Shown here: in pieces, positions 8,868 through 18,733 of the stretch
Numbering within the stretch: position 1 is the stretch's first letter
How the letters are laid out: the number at the start of each line of letters is the position of its first letter
Assembly: GCA_022509225.1 (NCBI GenBank)
Contig: JAFLTM010000003.1
Span: 1-64,000, forward strand
Reading direction: 5' to 3'
Length of the DNA: 64,000 nt
Origin: Muribaculaceae bacterium
GTDB taxonomy: Bacteria; Bacteroidota; Bacteroidia; Bacteroidales; Muribaculaceae
Program-made: the position numbers and the translations under genes
The notes under the pieces: model-generated
Databases searched by the model: none
Told to the model about the DNA's origin: nothing
What the model saw: only the letters and a program-made list of their open reading frames with translations

Positions 8868-9776
8868 ATGAAAGAATGGATTGAGGCCATGCGTTTGCGC
8901 ACACTTCCTGTGAGCGTTGCCGGTGTCATTGCTGGCACAGCTTGTGCAATCCATCATCATGGATTTGCAACCCTTCCCTTTCTTATCTGTTTGCTATTTG
9001 CAGTTTTGGCACAGATCACATCAAATTTTGCAAATGAATACTACGACTTTAAAAACGGTCTTGACAGGAAAGGACGGGAGGGATTCAGAAGAGGTGTCAC
9101 TGAAGGTGACATCAAGCCTCAAAGCATGAAAAAAGCAACTTATTTAACATTGTTGGCGGCAATCTGTGTAGGCTCAACTTTAGTGATCTGGGGAGGATGG
9201 TGGCTACTTTTTGTTGGGCTGGCTGTAGCGATTTTTGCTTTGGCCTACAGCACCGGACCTTTCCCATTGTCGCATAACGGTCTCGGTGAAATTGCTGTGA
9301 TAGTTTTCTTTGGTTTTGTTCCAGTTATTTTTACACAATATGTGCAGACACGCTATTTATATCTTGACAGTGTAACTGTTTTCACAGCGGCTGCGATAGG
9401 ATTAATGGCAGCTAATGTTTTGATTGTTAATAACTACAGAGATGTGAGTGACGACCGTAACGTAGGAAAAAAAACATCTGTGGTTATTCTTGGGGAAAAA
9501 ATTATGAGCGGGGCATATTATACAGCCGGCATCTTAGCGGCAATCTTTCTTGCAATGGCTTCTTCTCCTTTGCCTTTCTGGGTTTCGGCAGGATGGCTAA
9601 CCTATTTTACTTTTCATACAGTTTTGTGGGGTCAACTAAAGACGCGTTCCGGAGCGGCACTAAATGAAGTGTTAAAGTCGACTTCCCTACTTTTACTCTG
9701 TGTCAGTATCTATCTTTTGATTATATTTGCAACATTGAAGCCTGATCCGGCTGGAGAATTTTTCACATTTTCATAA
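8868..9776 (+). CDS. menA: 1,4-dihydroxy-2-naphthoate octaprenyltransferase
   Basis: ORF 302 aa polytopic; NFANEYYDFKNGLD and NNYRDVSDDRNVGKKT UbiA-family motifs. Confidence 0.93.
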   Translation: MKEWIEAMRLRTLPVSVAGVIAGTACAIHHHGFATLPFLICLLFAVLAQITSNFANEYYDFKNGLDRKGREGFRRGVTEGDIKPQSMKKATYLTLLAAICVGSTLVIWGGWWLLFVGLAVAIFALAYSTGPFPLSHNGLGEIAVIVFFGFVPVIFTQYVQTRYLYLDSVTVFTAAAIGLMAANVLIVNNYRDVSDDRNVGKKTSVVILGEKIMSGAYYTAGILAAIFLAMASSPLPFWVSAGWLTYFTFHTVLWGQLKTRSGAALNEVLKSTSLLLLCVSIYLLIIFATLKPDPAGEFFTFS

Positions 9777-9837
9777 TAATCAGTCCCATCTTATCGATTC
9801 GCAAAAAGATGTGAATGAATATGTTATAAACTATAAG

Positions 9838-11382
9838 ATGCCCAGAGAGAAAGAATTTAAAAAAATATTGACAGACACAACCGGCAAACTTCCACCGCGT
9901 GACACCGATCTTGAAGAAGTAGTGTTGGGTGCATGCATGCTTGAGAAAGACGCTTATATGAAAGTGTGTGACATCCTTGTGCCCGACAGTTTCTATGATC
10001 CTGTTAACAAAAAAATATTTCAGGCCATTACCACTCTGGGAGTGACTCAAATGCCAACCGATATGATGACTGTGACAGAGCAGCTACGTCGTGACGGCAC
10101 CCTTGAAGAGGTTGGTGGTGCTGTGCATATTGCTGAACTGACAGCAAAAGTTTATTCTTCGGCCAACCTTGAGTTTCATGCTGCCATTGTGGCACAAAAA
10201 TATCTTGCAAGAAGACTAATAACTTTTGCAGCCGGTGTTGAGTCTAAAGCTTACGATGAGAGCAATGACATTGAGGATTTATTACAAGAAGCTGAAAGTA
10301 ATCTTTTTGATATCGCCCAACATCAACTTAAAAGAGAGGTGACTCAAATTAATCCGGTAATTAATCAGGCTCTCGAACAGATTCAAAATGCTGCAAATAA
10401 TGAAAGTGGACTTTCCGGACTACAAACCGGCTTTAGAGATTTAGACAAAATCACTTCAGGTTGGCAAAATTCAGACCTCATAATCATTGCTGCCAGGCCT
10501 GCCATGGGAAAAACTGCATTCGTGCTTTCAATGGCTAAAAACATGGCTATCGATTTCAATATTCCTATAGCTATATTTACTCTTGAAATGTCGAACGTAC
10601 AGCTAATGAAACGTTTGATTAGCAATGTGGCAAGTCTTGAAGGAGAGAAAATTAAAAGCGGTCGGCTATCTGCCGAAGAAGAAGACCGGTTAAACACTAA
10701 CATTCGTCCTGTTTATGGAGCCCCACTCTATTTTGACGAGACACCGGGTCTATCCATAAGCGAACTGCGTACAAAAGCAAGAAGGCTTGTAAGGGAAAAT
10801 GGCGTGAGGATGATTATGATCGACTATCTCCAATTAATGAATGCAACAGGTCAAAAGCTTGGAAGTCGAGAACAAGAAGTCAGCACGATCTCTCGATCTT
10901 TGAAAGCATTAGCCAAAGAGCTCGACATTCCTATCATAGCTCTTTCACAATTGAACCGAAGCACAGAATCTCGTGAAGATAAAAGACCTGTATTATCCGA
11001 CTTGCGTGAATCGGGGGCAATAGAACAAGATGCTGATATAGTTTGCTTTATACACCGACCGGAATATTACACAAAGGCAACCCAGGATTCTGAAGGAAAT
11101 AATATCAGGGGGCTGGCCTATCTTATCGTGGCTAAACATCGATCCGGCGCTGTCGGGGACGTGAAACTTCATTTTATTTCTAAATATGCAAAATTTGAAA
11201 ATTGGCAGGAGGGTTATGATCTGATGCAGGAAACTCTTGCCGATTCCGGATTTAAACTGGAATCAAAAATGAACGTGTCACATAATGATGAGAGACAAAG
11301 AATAACGATAGGTCTTAATCCCGGGAATACCCCTTTGCCTGATGATATGTTATCACGTGAAGGAGAAGAAGTGCCTTTTTAA
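9838..11382 (+). CDS. dnaB: Replicative DNA helicase DnaB (start 9838 or 9811)
   Basis: LPPRDTDLEEVVLGACML, AARPAMGKTAFVLSMAKN Walker A, MIMIDYLQLM, LSQLNRSTE. Confidence 0.96.
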   Translation: MPREKEFKKILTDTTGKLPPRDTDLEEVVLGACMLEKDAYMKVCDILVPDSFYDPVNKKIFQAITTLGVTQMPTDMMTVTEQLRRDGTLEEVGGAVHIAELTAKVYSSANLEFHAAIVAQKYLARRLITFAAGVESKAYDESNDIEDLLQEAESNLFDIAQHQLKREVTQINPVINQALEQIQNAANNESGLSGLQTGFRDLDKITSGWQNSDLIIIAARPAMGKTAFVLSMAKNMAIDFNIPIAIFTLEMSNVQLMKRLISNVASLEGEKIKSGRLSAEEEDRLNTNIRPVYGAPLYFDETPGLSISELRTKARRLVRENGVRMIMIDYLQLMNATGQKLGSREQEVSTISRSLKALAKELDIPIIALSQLNRSTESREDKRPVLSDLRESGAIEQDADIVCFIHRPEYYTKATQDSEGNNIRGLAYLIVAKHRSGAVGDVKLHFISKYAKFENWQEGYDLMQETLADSGFKLESKMNVSHNDERQRITIGLNPGNTPLPDDMLSREGEEVPF

Positions 11383-11507
11383 TTATAACAATTTCATAAG
11401 TTTTTCGAAGTTTGAAAGAAAAAATTTAATTATTTGAAAAAATAGATTAACTTTGTGAACAATCATTTAGAATTTAATGTTATAATATCAAAATAAAGAG
11501 AAAGGTT

Positions 11508-11702
11508 ATGGAAAGAGACGAAAAACACACCACAGACAATGCTGATCAGATAGCAAAGTCCATGTTGGCTGAACAAAAAGACAAACAGAGGGAAACAACC
11601 CGCCGCATGAACAGATTGTGGATTTGGTTAGGTGTATTGTTCTTGGTTGCCATCCTGATCTGGTTTATGTATTTCTTAGGATTCTTGGAATTTCTCAGTT
11701 AA
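11508..11702 (+). CDS. Small C-terminally anchored single-TM protein, copy A
   Basis: 64 aa; polar N-term, ..IAKSMLAEQKDKQRETTRRMNRLWIWLGVLFLVAILIWF..; paralogous to 11877..12098. Confidence 0.7.
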   Translation: MERDEKHTTDNADQIAKSMLAEQKDKQRETTRRMNRLWIWLGVLFLVAILIWFMYFLGFLEFLS

Positions 11703-11715
11703 TGAAGATATAAAA

Positions 11716-11817
11716 CCCGGCCATTCATAGTTCTATAAAAGGGCTTTTACACATACGTGATACAAGACCGGGACAATAGCCTCCTGCAGTGGCAACACTG
11801 AGGGGGCTATACTTTTT
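11716..11817 (+). ncRNA. Structured intergenic RNA / 3'UTR ending in a GNRA-capped intrinsic terminator (candidate)
   Basis: CCCGG (11716-11720) can pair with CCGGG (11768-11772), followed by ATAGCCTCC-tg-CAGTG-GCAA-CACTG-a-GGGGGCTAT-ac-TTTTT. Confidence 0.35.
11776..11817 (+). terminator. Rho-independent terminator after small TM protein A
   Basis: 9 bp outer stem, internal loop, 5 bp inner stem capped by GCAA, then U5. Confidence 0.75.
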
Positions 11818-11846
11818 GACTCTTTGGGTAATCTTTACTATATTTG
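11815..11846 (+). promoter_or_regulatory. Bacteroidetes-type promoter for small TM protein B
   Basis: TTTG (11815-11818) N20 TATATTTG (11839-11846), matching TTTG-N19/21-TAnnTTTG. Confidence 0.5.
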
Positions 11847-11876
11847 CACATATTATAAAACTAAACCAAGCAAACT

Positions 11877-12098
11877 ATGAGCAAAAATCATCAACATAAC
11901 CATAGGCACGAAAAAGATGACAATGAGATTGGAAAATCTTTAATTGCTGAAGAAAAAAATAATGAACGCCGCACTACACGAAATCTCAATAAACTTTGGA
12001 TTTGGCTTGGCGTTTTGGTTTTGGTTGCTCTTCTTTTATGGTGGATCTTCGTTATCGGAGCAGCCGGAATGTCTGATATTGACAATAACGGTGTATAA
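11877..12098 (+). CDS. Small C-terminally anchored single-TM protein, copy B
   Basis: 73 aa; ..IGKSLIAEEKNNERRTTRNLNKLWIWLGVLVLVALLLWW..; paralogous to copy A. Confidence 0.7.
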   Translation: MSKNHQHNHRHEKDDNEIGKSLIAEEKNNERRTTRNLNKLWIWLGVLVLVALLLWWIFVIGAAGMSDIDNNGV

Positions 12099-12194
12099 CA
12101 ATTTTTTCAAAGCATTTTAAGGCCTTTTACACATTTGTAAAAAAAGAAAGACACAATATGGTCTAATATTTATTGAGGTAATACAAAATTAAAA

Positions 12195-12236
12195 GATTCT
12201 CCTCTTTGCTTATTGCAGGAAGGAGAATCTTCTTTT
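12195..12236. terminator. Hairpin terminator between small TM protein B and lpd (possibly bidirectional)
   Basis: GATTCTCCT (12195-12203) / AGGAGAATC (12221-12229) followed by ttctttta; A-rich on the other side. Confidence 0.6.
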
Positions 12237-12259
12237 ATGCATAAAGTCGGTCTTTCAAA

Positions 12260-13618
12260 TCACACTTTTACTGAATTAGCTGCCGAAATCAAGACTTCGC
12301 TAACAGTGGGATGACCGAAAATTATTTCACGCATCTCTTGCAAGGTTGTATCCCGGTTCATCAAGTCGGCACATTGTTGAGCCAAGTCAGCTGCTTCAAG
12401 TCCCATTATATGTGCCCCGATCAGTTTTTCAGTTTCTTTTTCAAATATTAATTTGCAAAGTCCATCGGTCTCACCCATCGCAAGTGACTTTCCGTTTGCC
12501 CTGAAAAATGATGTGCCCGAGATAATCTCTAAGCCTTCAGCCTTACATTGTTCCTCTGTTTTGCCCACCATGCCACATTCCGGCAAAGTGAAAACTGCAG
12601 ATGGAATCAAATCAAACCTTAGTTTATCTTCTTTGCCGGTTATAACATTAATTACTCTTTCTCCTTGGGCCGAAGCAACATGTGCCAGCATCATCTTTGC
12701 GTTGACATCCCCTATTGCATAAATTCCCGGAACATTTGTCTGCATGGATTCATCAACAGGAATCCCTTTTACACTAAATTCAATTCCGGCTGCTTCAAGG
12801 TTCAGGCCATCAATCATCGGAGCCCTACCAACTGCCATGAGCAGATCACTTGAAACAACTTTCTCCTCTTTACCTTTGAACTCATAAATCACCTCGATTT
12901 CATAGAACTCGTTCTGTCTGATATCTTTTGCAGCTGCACCGGTAATAATATTTATACCCTTCTTTGTCAATATCTGTTTCAGTCGTTTGGCGATATCGCT
13001 GTCAAAAGGAGGTAGAATTTGTTTCATAAATTCTATAACTGTCACCTCTGAGCCCAACTGATGGAAGATTGATGCAAATTCCATTCCTATAACTCCCCCA
13101 CCAATGATTGTGAGTCTTGCAGGAATGTATTCCAGATTTAAAATCGCAGTGGAATCCATCACGCATTGCAGATCATGTCCCGGTATCGGCAATGATTTAG
13201 AAACAGAACCGGTTGCAATTATTATATAATCTCCACTATATTCCTCTCCGTCAGCAATCAAAGTTTTGGAATCCTTAAACGAAGCTTTGGAATTAACAAC
13301 AGTCACTTTGGCTTGCTTCAATAAAATGTCAACACCTGATCTCAGTGTCTCCACAACTTCTTTCTTCCGTGAAAGAATCTTGTTGTAATCAACTGTGAAA
13401 GTGAAATCATCAATTCCAAATTTTTCTCCTTCTTTGAAAGTTGAAACCACTTCAGCATTCCTGCAAAGGCATTTAGTCGGGATACACCCATGATTCAGGC
13501 AGGTGCCCCCGAGATCTCCACCATTGAATAAAACCACACTTTTCCCTTGACGTGCTGCTTTCAGTGCAGTTTCATACCCGCCGGGCCCTGCACCTATAAT
13601 CAAAATGTCTGCTTTCAT
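12260..13618 (-). CDS. lpd: Dihydrolipoyl dehydrogenase
   Basis: ORF 452 aa; [35 protein letters not shown] redox-active disulfide, HPTVSE. Confidence 0.95.
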   Translation of the reverse strand: MKADILIIGAGPGGYETALKAARQGKSVVLFNGGDLGGTCLNHGCIPTKCLCRNAEVVSTFKEGEKFGIDDFTFTVDYNKILSRKKEVVETLRSGVDILLKQAKVTVVNSKASFKDSKTLIADGEEYSGDYIIIATGSVSKSLPIPGHDLQCVMDSTAILNLEYIPARLTIIGGGVIGMEFASIFHQLGSEVTVIEFMKQILPPFDSDIAKRLKQILTKKGINIITGAAAKDIRQNEFYEIEVIYEFKGKEEKVVSSDLLMAVGRAPMIDGLNLEAAGIEFSVKGIPVDESMQTNVPGIYAIGDVNAKMMLAHVASAQGERVINVITGKEDKLRFDLIPSAVFTLPECGMVGKTEEQCKAEGLEIISGTSFFRANGKSLAMGETDGLCKLIFEKETEKLIGAHIMGLEAADLAQQCADLMNRDTTLQEMREIIFGHPTVSEVLISAANSVKV

Positions 13619-15084
13619 TTCTCGCTTTCCTTTAATGCCCTGTATGTAAGTATAGGATTTTTAGCTGCAGTGGTTTCATCAAGCTTTCTCACTATCGTGT
13701 TATGGGGTGCTTCCTTAACCACTTCGGGGGTTTCTCTTGCCTCTTTGGCTATTTTATGCATCACCGCTATGAATTCATCCAAGGTATCTTTACTTTCTGT
13801 TTCAGTGGGTTCTATCATCATTGATTCATGAAACAGAAGCGGAAAATAAATTGTCGGGGCATGGAATCCATAGTCCAAAAGTCTTTTAGCCACGTTCAGA
13901 GTTGTGACGCCTGTGGATTTGTCTTTTAACCCGTCAAAAACGAATTCATGTTTGCATGCACCTTCTATGGGAAGAAGAAAGTCGTCTTTCAAGTTTTCTT
14001 TGATATAATTGGCGTTCAAAGTGGCCAAAGGACCCACATTCTTGATATTTTCTTTTCCCAATGAAAGTATGTAAGCGTAAGCCCTCATCATTACACCGAA
14101 ATTACCAAAGAAATTAGAGATCTGACCAAGAGACTCCTCATTTTCAGTTATATGAAATTTTCCTTCCTTATCTTTCACTATTCGTGGATTGGGGAGATAC
14201 TTCACAAGATGTTTTGCAACTCCCACAGGACCAGAACCGGGACCTCCACCACCATGCGGTGTGGAGAATGTCTTATGCAGATTTATATGCATGATATCAA
14301 ACCCCATGTCTCCCGGACGCACTTTCCCAAGCAACGGGTTTAGATTGGCTCCATCGTAATAAAGGAGTCCTCCTGCTTCATGCACTAACTTGGCAATTTC
14401 TATAATTTCCGTTTCAAACATACCCAAGGTGTTTGGGTTTGTCATCATAATTCCTGCCACAGTGTCATCAAGCAAAGGTTTAAGGTCTTCCACATCAATT
14501 GATCCGTTCGGTTTTGATTTAACCTCCACCACATCGAACCCGGCTACCATTGCTGAGGCAGGGTTGGTGCCGTGAGCTGAGTCGGGAACGATGATTTTTG
14601 TTCTCTTGCTATCTCCCCTTGCCTCATGATACTTTTTCATAACCATCAATCCGGTCAATTCACCGTGGGCTCCTGCATAAGGATTAAGAGTGAACTCTTC
14701 CAGACCTGCTATTTCTGAAAGCATATTCTGGAGATTCCAATATAACTCCAAAGCTCCCTGGACACTTTCTTCATCCTGAAGAGGATGAAGCGATGTGAAT
14801 TCAGGAATAATGCAAACCTCTTCATTTATCTTTGGATTATATTTCATTGTGCAACTTCCCAATGGGTAAAATCCCGTGTCAACTCCAAAATTCTTATTTG
14901 ACAGGTTGGTGTAGTGACGCACAACGTCCAATTCACTTACTTCGGGTAATTCTGCCGCCTTTTCACGCATCAGATTACCGGGAAGACTATTCAAGGCATT
15001 CTCCTTATATTCATTTTTCGGCAACGAGTATCCCTGTCTTCCTGGCTGCGAGACTTCAAATATCAGTTTATCGTAGTTTTTCAT
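13615..15084 (-). CDS. gcvPB: Glycine dehydrogenase (decarboxylating) subunit 2
   Basis: ORF 489 aa; [51 protein letters not shown]. Confidence 0.95.
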   Translation of the reverse strand: MKNYDKLIFEVSQPGRQGYSLPKNEYKENALNSLPGNLMREKAAELPEVSELDVVRHYTNLSNKNFGVDTGFYPLGSCTMKYNPKINEEVCIIPEFTSLHPLQDEESVQGALELYWNLQNMLSEIAGLEEFTLNPYAGAHGELTGLMVMKKYHEARGDSKRTKIIVPDSAHGTNPASAMVAGFDVVEVKSKPNGSIDVEDLKPLLDDTVAGIMMTNPNTLGMFETEIIEIAKLVHEAGGLLYYDGANLNPLLGKVRPGDMGFDIMHINLHKTFSTPHGGGGPGSGPVGVAKHLVKYLPNPRIVKDKEGKFHITENEESLGQISNFFGNFGVMMRAYAYILSLGKENIKNVGPLATLNANYIKENLKDDFLLPIEGACKHEFVFDGLKDKSTGVTTLNVAKRLLDYGFHAPTIYFPLLFHESMMIEPTETESKDTLDEFIAVMHKIAKEARETPEVVKEAPHNTIVRKLDETTAAKNPILTYRALKESEK

Positions 15085-15085
15085 C

Positions 15086-16408
15086 TTAATTTTCCAAAAT
15101 TAGGTTAGCCAATGTGTCTATCTCTTCTTTAGTCCGCTTTTCGGTTACAGCAAATTCCACTTTGCCATCACCAAGCAAGATGCCCCCCATTATACCCTTT
15201 TCAAGCAATTTCTTATTGATTTTCTCCATATCCAGTTCAGTTGATACGACAAATTCTTTTAGGAAGGGTTTATTATAGACTAACTTGAATTTTCCCGAAT
15301 TTAACAACTTATCACACAAATAGTGAGCGCCATCGGATGCAAGTTCATTAACTTCCCTAAGACCTTTGGCGCCGAGTAAAGAAAGATAGATGGTTGCATA
15401 CAAAGCCATAAGACTTTGATTGGAACAAATATTACTGGTTGCTTTTTCTCTTCTGATATGCTGTTCTCGAGCTTGAAGTGTCAGAACAAAGGCACGCTTG
15501 CCGTCGGCATCTTTCGTGGCACCCACAATTCTACCCGGCATTTTTCTTAACATCCCTTTGCTGCATGATATGAAGCCTAGATAGGGACCGCCGAATGTCA
15601 AAGGCATACCCAAAGTCTGTCCGTCTCCGCATGCCACATCAGCTCCCCATTCGGCCGGAGTTTTTAATACAGCCAAAGCCGATGGATCAGCATACATTGC
15701 CATATATCCTTTAGCGTCGTGAATCCTATCGGCGACACCGGTATAATCCTCTATTATCCCATATTTATTGGGAACCGGAAGCAATACTCCTGCAACATCC
15801 CCTTTCTCTAATTCCGCATACAACACTTCTAAATCAGTAACCCCATCTTTTTCTGCAATTTCGGTTAATTCAATACCATGCACTCTCGTGTAGGTTTCAA
15901 CAACCTTTCTTACATTATCTAATACCGTTGATGAAATCAATACCCGGTTTCTCTTTTTTGATGATGCCACGAGCATGAACATTGCTTCAGCAGCTGCTGT
16001 TGCCCCGTCGTACATCGATGCATTCGTAGTTTCCAATCCGGTCAATTCGCTTATCATGCTCTGATATTCGAAAATATACTGGAGAGTACCTTGAGAAATT
16101 TCCGGCTGATAGGGAGTATAGGCGGTGTAAAATTCACTTCTCGACAAAAGATGTGACACCACACTTGGTGAGTAATGGTCGTAGGCACCTACTCCGGCAA
16201 AAACAACCAAGGGTTTATTTTTACCGGCCAATTCTTCAAAATGCCTGCGCAACTCGATTTCCGACATGCCGGAAGGGATATTGTATTCTTCTTTATAAAT
16301 CACCTCTTCCGGAACATCCTTATAGAGTGAGTCGATACTCTCCACCCCTATGGCTTCAAGCATCTCTTTTATATCTTTCTCGGAATGAGGCATATATTTG
16401 TGTGACAT
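15086..16408 (-). CDS. gcvPA: Glycine dehydrogenase (decarboxylating) subunit 1 (start at [13 protein letters not shown])
   Basis: [47 protein letters not shown]. The 19 aa upstream in the ORF track derive from the hairpin at 16437-16470 and are unlikely to be coding. Confidence 0.93.
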   Translation of the reverse strand: MSHKYMPHSEKDIKEMLEAIGVESIDSLYKDVPEEVIYKEEYNIPSGMSEIELRRHFEELAGKNKPLVVFAGVGAYDHYSPSVVSHLLSRSEFYTAYTPYQPEISQGTLQYIFEYQSMISELTGLETTNASMYDGATAAAEAMFMLVASSKKRNRVLISSTVLDNVRKVVETYTRVHGIELTEIAEKDGVTDLEVLYAELEKGDVAGVLLPVPNKYGIIEDYTGVADRIHDAKGYMAMYADPSALAVLKTPAEWGADVACGDGQTLGMPLTFGGPYLGFISCSKGMLRKMPGRIVGATKDADGKRAFVLTLQAREQHIRREKATSNICSNQSLMALYATIYLSLLGAKGLREVNELASDGAHYLCDKLLNSGKFKLVYNKPFLKEFVVSTELDMEKINKKLLEKGIMGGILLGDGKVEFAVTEKRTKEEIDTLANLILEN

Positions 16409-16436
16409 ATAATTGTGGTTTTTCTTTTTAAAACAT

Positions 16437-16470
16437 AAGGCGTGACCGACAATCATCACCGTCACGCCTT
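16437..16470 (-). promoter_or_regulatory. Perfect 10-bp hairpin between gcvH and gcvPA
   Basis: AAGGCGTGAC (16437-16446) / GTCACGCCTT (16461-16470), 14 nt loop; followed on the minus strand by ATGTTTTAAAAAG. Confidence 0.6.
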
Positions 16471-16494
16471 GTTAAATTATCTCATTCTATGTTT

Positions 16495-16875
16495 TTATTC
16501 TTCACACAGTTTTTTATAGGCATCGGCATCCATAAGATTGTCAAGTTCAGAAGGATCTGATATCTTAACTTTCATGATCCAGTTGCCGAATGCATCTTCA
16601 TTGATTAGCTCTGGCTTATCAACCAACTCTTCGTTGACTTCAATCACCTCTCCCGAAACCGGTGAGATAAGGTCGCTTGCTGCTTTAACTGATTCCACTG
16701 CACCGAAATCTTCACCTTGAGTCACTTCGTCGCCAACTTCCGGCATATCTACATATACGATATTGCCTAATGCATGCTGCGCATAGTCGGATATACCAAC
16801 AGAAGCAACATCGCCTTCCAACTTCACCCATTCGTGTGAATCTGCATATTTACGGTCGTCAAGTATTTTACTCAT
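16495..16875 (-). CDS. gcvH: Glycine cleavage system H protein
   Basis: ORF 126 aa; lipoylation motif GAVESVKAASDLISPVSGEV. Confidence 0.96.
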   Translation of the reverse strand: MSKILDDRKYADSHEWVKLEGDVASVGISDYAQHALGNIVYVDMPEVGDEVTQGEDFGAVESVKAASDLISPVSGEVIEVNEELVDKPELINEDAFGNWIMKVKISDPSELDNLMDADAYKKLCEE

Positions 16876-16906
16876 ATCTTCTTGTTCTTTAATATTATTT
16901 CAATTT

Positions 16907-18001
16907 CTATTTTTTGTAGTTTTTATCATAAAACCTTTTCTTGACAACAACGGCAGGGAAAGTTTTTTTACGGATTCTTACTTCCACATTTGTACCCAAC
17001 TTGTCATAAGGTTTATTTATCATTGCCATAGCCACACTTTTGCCGGTTGATATTGAACGGTAGCCGGTCGTGATCTCCCCTACCTGCACTCCGCCAACTT
17101 CAACCGGATAACCATGGCGCGGAATAGCATTCCCCTCGAGCTCAAGACCTACGATTCTTCGGGTTACGCCCTCGTTTTTCTGTTTTTGGAGTGCCTCTTT
17201 GCCGATAAATTCAGGTTTGTCAAGTTTGACAAACATACTTAGACTTGCTTCTATGGGAGAAATATCCGCGCTTAATTCATCACCATATAAGGGCAATCCC
17301 ACTTCAAACCGTAACGTATCACGGCATCCGAGTCCGCATGGCTGAACCCCGGCTTCCATAAGTTTATCCCATACATCCTGAATATAAGAGTGGCTTCCGT
17401 AGATCTCAAAGCCATCTTCTCCGGTATAACCTGTTCGGCTTACGATGATTTCTTCATCGCCAGCCTGAAATGTTTTGAAATTATAGAACGGTATGTCTTT
17501 AACCTTAAGGCCCAAAACTTTTTCTACGGTTTCTTCTGCTTTCGGACCCTGTATTGCAACTTCCCCATAGTAGGGACTTTGATCTTCTATCTTTACATCA
17601 AAACCGTCAGCATTCTTTCTTATCCAATCCACATCTTTATCGATATTGGATGCATTGATCACCAGAAAATATTCGTTGTCATTTACCTTATAGACAAGTA
17701 AATCATCAACTGTACCACCGTTTTCATAACACATCATGCCATAAAATATCTGGCCGTCGGGAGCACCTGTTACATCGTTTACAAAAATATGACTAACATA
17801 TTTATAGGCATCGGGGCCGGTGATTCTAACTTCCCCCATGTGACTTACGTCAAAAACCCCAACATCTTGTCTTACAGCATTATGCTCTTCTGTTATGCCT
17901 TTATATTGTATTGGCATATCGTAGCCTGCGAAAGGCGACATCAATGCACCTTGCTTTTCATGCCGACTGTGTAGACACGTGGTTTTGATTTTTTCTTCCA
18001 T
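16907..18001 (-). CDS. gcvT: Aminomethyltransferase (T protein)
   Basis: ORF 364 aa; FDVSHMGEVRITGPDA, SRTGYTGEDGFEIY, GLGCRDTLRFEVGLPLYG. Confidence 0.96.
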   Translation of the reverse strand: MEEKIKTTCLHSRHEKQGALMSPFAGYDMPIQYKGITEEHNAVRQDVGVFDVSHMGEVRITGPDAYKYVSHIFVNDVTGAPDGQIFYGMMCYENGGTVDDLLVYKVNDNEYFLVINASNIDKDVDWIRKNADGFDVKIEDQSPYYGEVAIQGPKAEETVEKVLGLKVKDIPFYNFKTFQAGDEEIIVSRTGYTGEDGFEIYGSHSYIQDVWDKLMEAGVQPCGLGCRDTLRFEVGLPLYGDELSADISPIEASLSMFVKLDKPEFIGKEALQKQKNEGVTRRIVGLELEGNAIPRHGYPVEVGGVQVGEITTGYRSISTGKSVAMAMINKPYDKLGTNVEVRIRKKTFPAVVVKKRFYDKNYKK

Positions 18002-18161
18002 CTAAATCCGGATTTGTATTATTTTAAGGTTATGTATTGCTTTTCATTAACCTTTCAAAATTACTAAAAGACTATATTCCTACCAAATTTTATTGATAGA
18101 TTTTATTTTATATCGAAAACCATGTAAATTTGAATAATATTTGATATAATTCCTTTTTATC

Positions 18162-18722
18162 ATGATTCTTCCGATTTACTTGTATGGACATCCCGTTCTG
18201 AGAAAAGAAAGTTCAGATATTGATAAAGATTACCCTGAATTAAAACAACTTGTTGCCGATATGTTTGAAACAATGTATAATTCAGAGGGTGTGGGCCTTG
18301 CAGCACCACAGATCGGCAAATCTATTCGTCTGATCGTTATCGATGGAAATGTCTTGAGCGACAAATTCCCGGAATGTAAAGGACTTAAACTAACCATCAT
18401 CAACCCGGAAATTGAAATTATTGAAGATTCGGCACCTGTAACACGTGAAGAGGGATGCCTTTCCCTGCCCGGTCTTTCAGAGAATGTGAAAAGATTTGAG
18501 CACATCGCTCTTAAATGGTTTGATGAGGATTTCAATCCACATTCGCAAGAATTTTCAGGGTTTGCTTCAAGAATTATCCAACATGAACTCGACCATCTTG
18601 AAGGCGAAGTTTATACCGATCATATTTCTCCAATCAGAAAACAACTAATAAAATCTAAACTTAATAACATATCTCAAGGAAAGGTCAATTGCGACTATAA
18701 GGTGAAGGCAGTATCCCGTTAA
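18162..18722 (+). CDS. def: Peptide deformylase
   Basis: ORF 186 aa; GVGLAAPQIG, EEGCLSLPG, QHELDHLEG. Confidence 0.96.
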   Translation: MILPIYLYGHPVLRKESSDIDKDYPELKQLVADMFETMYNSEGVGLAAPQIGKSIRLIVIDGNVLSDKFPECKGLKLTIINPEIEIIEDSAPVTREEGCLSLPGLSENVKRFEHIALKWFDEDFNPHSQEFSGFASRIIQHELDHLEGEVYTDHISPIRKQLIKSKLNNISQGKVNCDYKVKAVSR

Positions 18723-18733
18723 AATAAAATCTC

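Noticed and set aside
18002-18161. Glycine riboswitch upstream of gcvT
   Set aside because: The 160-bp divergent gcvT/def intergenic region is AT-rich with no recognisable glycine aptamer core; only promoter-like elements seen.
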